Shown: in pieces, positions 6,510 through 7,951 of the stretch
Position numbering within the stretch: position 1 is the first letter of the stretch
Layout: each line of letters begins with the position of its first letter
Origin: an uncultured archaeon
Lineage (GTDB): Archaea; Halobacteriota; Methanosarcinia; Methanotrichales; Methanotrichaceae
Direction: 5' to 3'
NCBI GenBank assembly: GCA_902385025.1
Contig: CABMDX010000216.1
Coordinates: forward strand, 1 to 7,951
DNA length: 7,951 bases
Notes under the pieces: generated by a model
Databases searched by the model: none
What the model saw: only the letters and a program-made list of their open reading frames with translations
Told to the model about the DNA's origin: nothing
Program-made: the position numbers and the translations under genes

Positions 6510-7382
6510 ATGAAGGGAGTAGTAATAGCGGTAGCTGCAATTCTAGCGCAATTGCTATGCTGCTGCACCGTATTGGCGAATGCACCGCTTGTGCCGCCGG
6601 TACAATATGAACAGTTTTGTGAAGCTCAGAAGATATCCGGGTCTGGTGTCGTCGATGTGAGCACTTCCATTGTCGACAAAAAGCTCGCCCTAGAGTATTA
6701 CAACAATATGGCAGGTGATGGGGATCTGGAGCTTGACCAGGAACATGCTTATTCGCAAAATCCGGATAAGCTGCAAAGAAATATCACATCCGTCAATGGT
6801 GGAAATAAGTCCAGCCTCAATTTGTACGAGGCCACCAAGCTCACCTATTCCGGCAAGACGCCTCTTAGTGGCACCAAGTTCATGCATTCCAAGGCGTTCT
6901 ATGGCGGAATAGGAGCGAAGGTCCAGGAGTTTTTCTCCGTAAATGAGATGGAGAAGGATGAGACCGGATTCTTTGTCTCGACCACGCCATACAACCCGCT
7001 TGTCCAGTCCACGCCCGCAAATAACGACTATGCGGCTTTGCTGGCACTGTACTATCCAGAAGAATATGCCAAGTACTGCGCCCAGCCCTCGCCGAAGATG
7101 ACGCCTGAGGAGCTCTTAAAGCAGCTTAAGAATGCAGGAAGGAATACAGACAGGGTGGCTGAACTCATGGGCAATAATCCGGCCCATCTGATTGGCATTG
7201 AGACCCAGAATTCCTTCAACGGCACATGGGGTACCGATGCCTCCATGCACAAGATCTTCTACAAGGACATAAAGGCTCATGAGATGTTCTCCGGTGTCTT
7301 CGAGGCCGAGAAGACGCTCAAGTTCCATGAGAATCCTGTGCCTGAGAAAGTCGCTCCGCCATGTGACGGCATAGACTGCTAG
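6510..7382 (+). CDS. Exported protein of unknown function, possibly a Methanothrix-type family
   Basis: This 290-residue protein starts at the ATG at 6510-6512, preceded by AGGGGTGA with seven bases between GGTGA and the ATG. Longer in-frame starts back to 6408 are rejected because they overrun the TATA box and bury the signal peptide. Residues 1-25 form a Sec signal (K2, hydrophobic core VVIAVAAILAQLL, CCC, VLANA), probably cleaved near ANA. No clear lipobox or C-terminal anchor is seen. The mature part has four cysteines (C37, C190, C285, C290), enough for two disulfides, and three N-glycosylation sequons (N91, N99, N237). It is rich in Y, K, E and N, with blocks such as LALEYYNNMAGDGDLELDQEH, GTKFMHSKAFYGG and KAHEMFSGVFEAEK. 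I recognise no enzymatic domain. From memory, similar exported proteins occur in Methanothrix, possibly as paralogues. A role in the cell envelope or sheath is only a guess. Confidence 0.85.
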   Translation: MKGVVIAVAAILAQLLCCCTVLANAPLVPPVQYEQFCEAQKISGSGVVDVSTSIVDKKLALEYYNNMAGDGDLELDQEHAYSQNPDKLQRNITSVNGGNKSSLNLYEATKLTYSGKTPLSGTKFMHSKAFYGGIGAKVQEFFSVNEMEKDETGFFVSTTPYNPLVQSTPANNDYAALLALYYPEEYAKYCAQPSPKMTPEELLKQLKNAGRNTDRVAELMGNNPAHLIGIETQNSFNGTWGTDASMHKIFYKDIKAHEMFSGVFEAEKTLKFHENPVPEKVAPPCDGIDC

Positions 7383-7410
7383 GGAATGGCGGCAATCCCT
7401 TCCTTTTTTT
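7381..7410 (+). terminator. Hairpin plus T7 terminator after the secreted-protein gene
   Basis: AGGGA (7381-7385, overlapping the stop codon) can pair with TCCCT (7396-7400) around a 10-base loop, followed three bases later by seven T residues (7404-7410). The T-run alone suffices for archaeal termination. A second T-rich stretch, TTGTTTTGTTTG, follows around 7427-7438. Confidence 0.6.
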
Positions 7411-7578
7411 GACCGCAAATATATCTTGTTTTGTTTGTCTCTCTGGCACATAAGCCCTTAATCAATGGACTGAATGTGAAAATTTTCTTGGATTAATTTC
7501 TGCTGCCAGTAAACGGCAAAAGATAAAACCAATAACGATCCATAAGGCTCCTCAGATTGAATCCAAGGGAAAAAGAAA

Positions 7579-7896
7579 ATGCATCAGAAAGTAGGTCAAA
7601 CCAGCAACACCATGATCAGGCGCTTAGTTTTGGATGTCTTAAAGCCGCATGTTCCAACCATTCTGGATCTGGCAACGGGGCTGGCGAAAGTAAGCGGCGT
7701 AACTGGAGTCAACCTCAGTCTCGATGAGGTGGACCAGCAGACTGAATCGGTCAAGGCGACCATTCAGGGCGAGAATATCGACTATGGCGGCGTGGAAGAG
7801 GTGATAAGAAATTTCGGTGCCGCAGTGCATAGCATCGATGAGGTTGTGGTAGGAAAGGAGATCGTAAAAGAATATGAAACGCTGCAGGAACGCTAG
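7579..7896 (+). CDS. DUF211 family protein
   Basis: This 105-residue protein matches DUF211 (COG1888, PF02680), a small ferredoxin-like-fold family found mainly in methanogenic and related archaea and of unknown function. The signature IRRLVLDVLKPHVPTILDLA begins at residue 13, followed by VSGVTGVNLSLDEVDQQTESVKATIQGENIDY (alternating beta pattern) and VVVGKEIV near the end. There is no signal peptide or membrane segment. The start is ambiguous: ATG at 7579 has a weak AAGGGA upstream and adds 11 residues, whereas ATG at 7612 gives MIRRLVLDV, which is how family members usually begin, but has no well-spaced ribosome binding site. The gene stands apart from the secreted-protein gene by 196 bp including a terminator, so it is probably transcribed alone. 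No promoter could be assigned with confidence. Confidence 0.9.
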   Translation: MHQKVGQTSNTMIRRLVLDVLKPHVPTILDLATGLAKVSGVTGVNLSLDEVDQQTESVKATIQGENIDYGGVEEVIRNFGAAVHSIDEVVVGKEIVKEYETLQER

Positions 7897-7913
7897 AATG
7901 CAAATCTCTTATA

Positions 7914-7934
7914 TTTTTTGCTGCGGATATTTTT
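7914..7934 (+). terminator. T-rich terminator after DUF211
   Basis: T6 at 7914-7919 and T5 at 7930-7934 lie within 40 bases of the DUF211 stop codon, in a T-rich stretch running to the window end. This is typical of archaeal termination, where two or more T-runs often act together. Confidence 0.5.
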
Positions 7935-7951
7935 CTGCACAATTTTCTCCA

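Noticed and set aside
6308..6568. An 86-residue minus-strand frame in the divergent promoter region
   Set aside because: It overlaps the promoter and signal-peptide coding sequence, has low-complexity Ile-rich content from AT-rich DNA, and lacks a ribosome binding site or recognisable motif.
1..7951. Glutathione biosynthesis (gshA/gshB) as the direct identity of the two ligases
   Set aside because: The ligases belong to the GCS2/YbdK-like and RLAN-associated RimK-like groups rather than to classical gshA or gshB, and most methanogens are not known to make glutathione.

Overview
The window looks like chromosomal DNA of a methanogenic euryarchaeon, most likely in or near Methanothrix/Methanosaeta. 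This is inferred from the roughly balanced base composition, an archaeal TATA box (TTTATATC) ahead of the secreted-protein gene, GGTGA/GAGG-type ribosome binding sites, oligo-T terminators, and a DUF211 protein, a family concentrated in methanogens. The secreted protein also resembles, from memory, a family seen in Methanothrix. No rRNA, tRNA, insertion sequence or CRISPR array is visible.

Bases 1-222 hold the 3' end of a plus-strand membrane protein gene, probably of the nucleoside-recognition ('Gate') type. Its stop codon overlaps the stop codon of the convergent minus-strand gene.

Bases 219-3716 are the main block: four minus-strand genes read from right to left. They are an N-terminal RimK-associated (RLAN-like) protein, a RimK-like ATP-grasp ligase that overlaps it by 8 bp, then after 156 bp a CxxCxxCC-type metal-binding protein, which overlaps a GCS2-type carboxylate-amine ligase. 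Two different ATP-dependent amide-bond-forming folds side by side suggest a small pathway that makes a gamma-glutamyl or peptide-like metabolite, or that modifies a protein. The cysteine protein may handle a metal or protect or receive the product. The product is unknown. A 341-bp gap upstream (3717-4057) holds no convincing gene, but it has a 55-codon frame abutting the first gene, a short inverted repeat and repeated TACGGT words.

Bases 4058-6238 (minus) encode a full-length DUF255/COG1331 protein, with an N-terminal thioredoxin-like domain carrying CHWC and an (alpha/alpha)6-barrel C-terminal part. Divergent from it, 6510-7382 (plus) encodes a 290-residue exported protein of no recognised function, with a well-formed archaeal promoter, upstream direct repeats and an inverted repeat near the expected transcript start. 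It ends in a T-rich terminator. Last, 7579-7896 (plus) encodes a DUF211 protein followed by T-rich termination signals.
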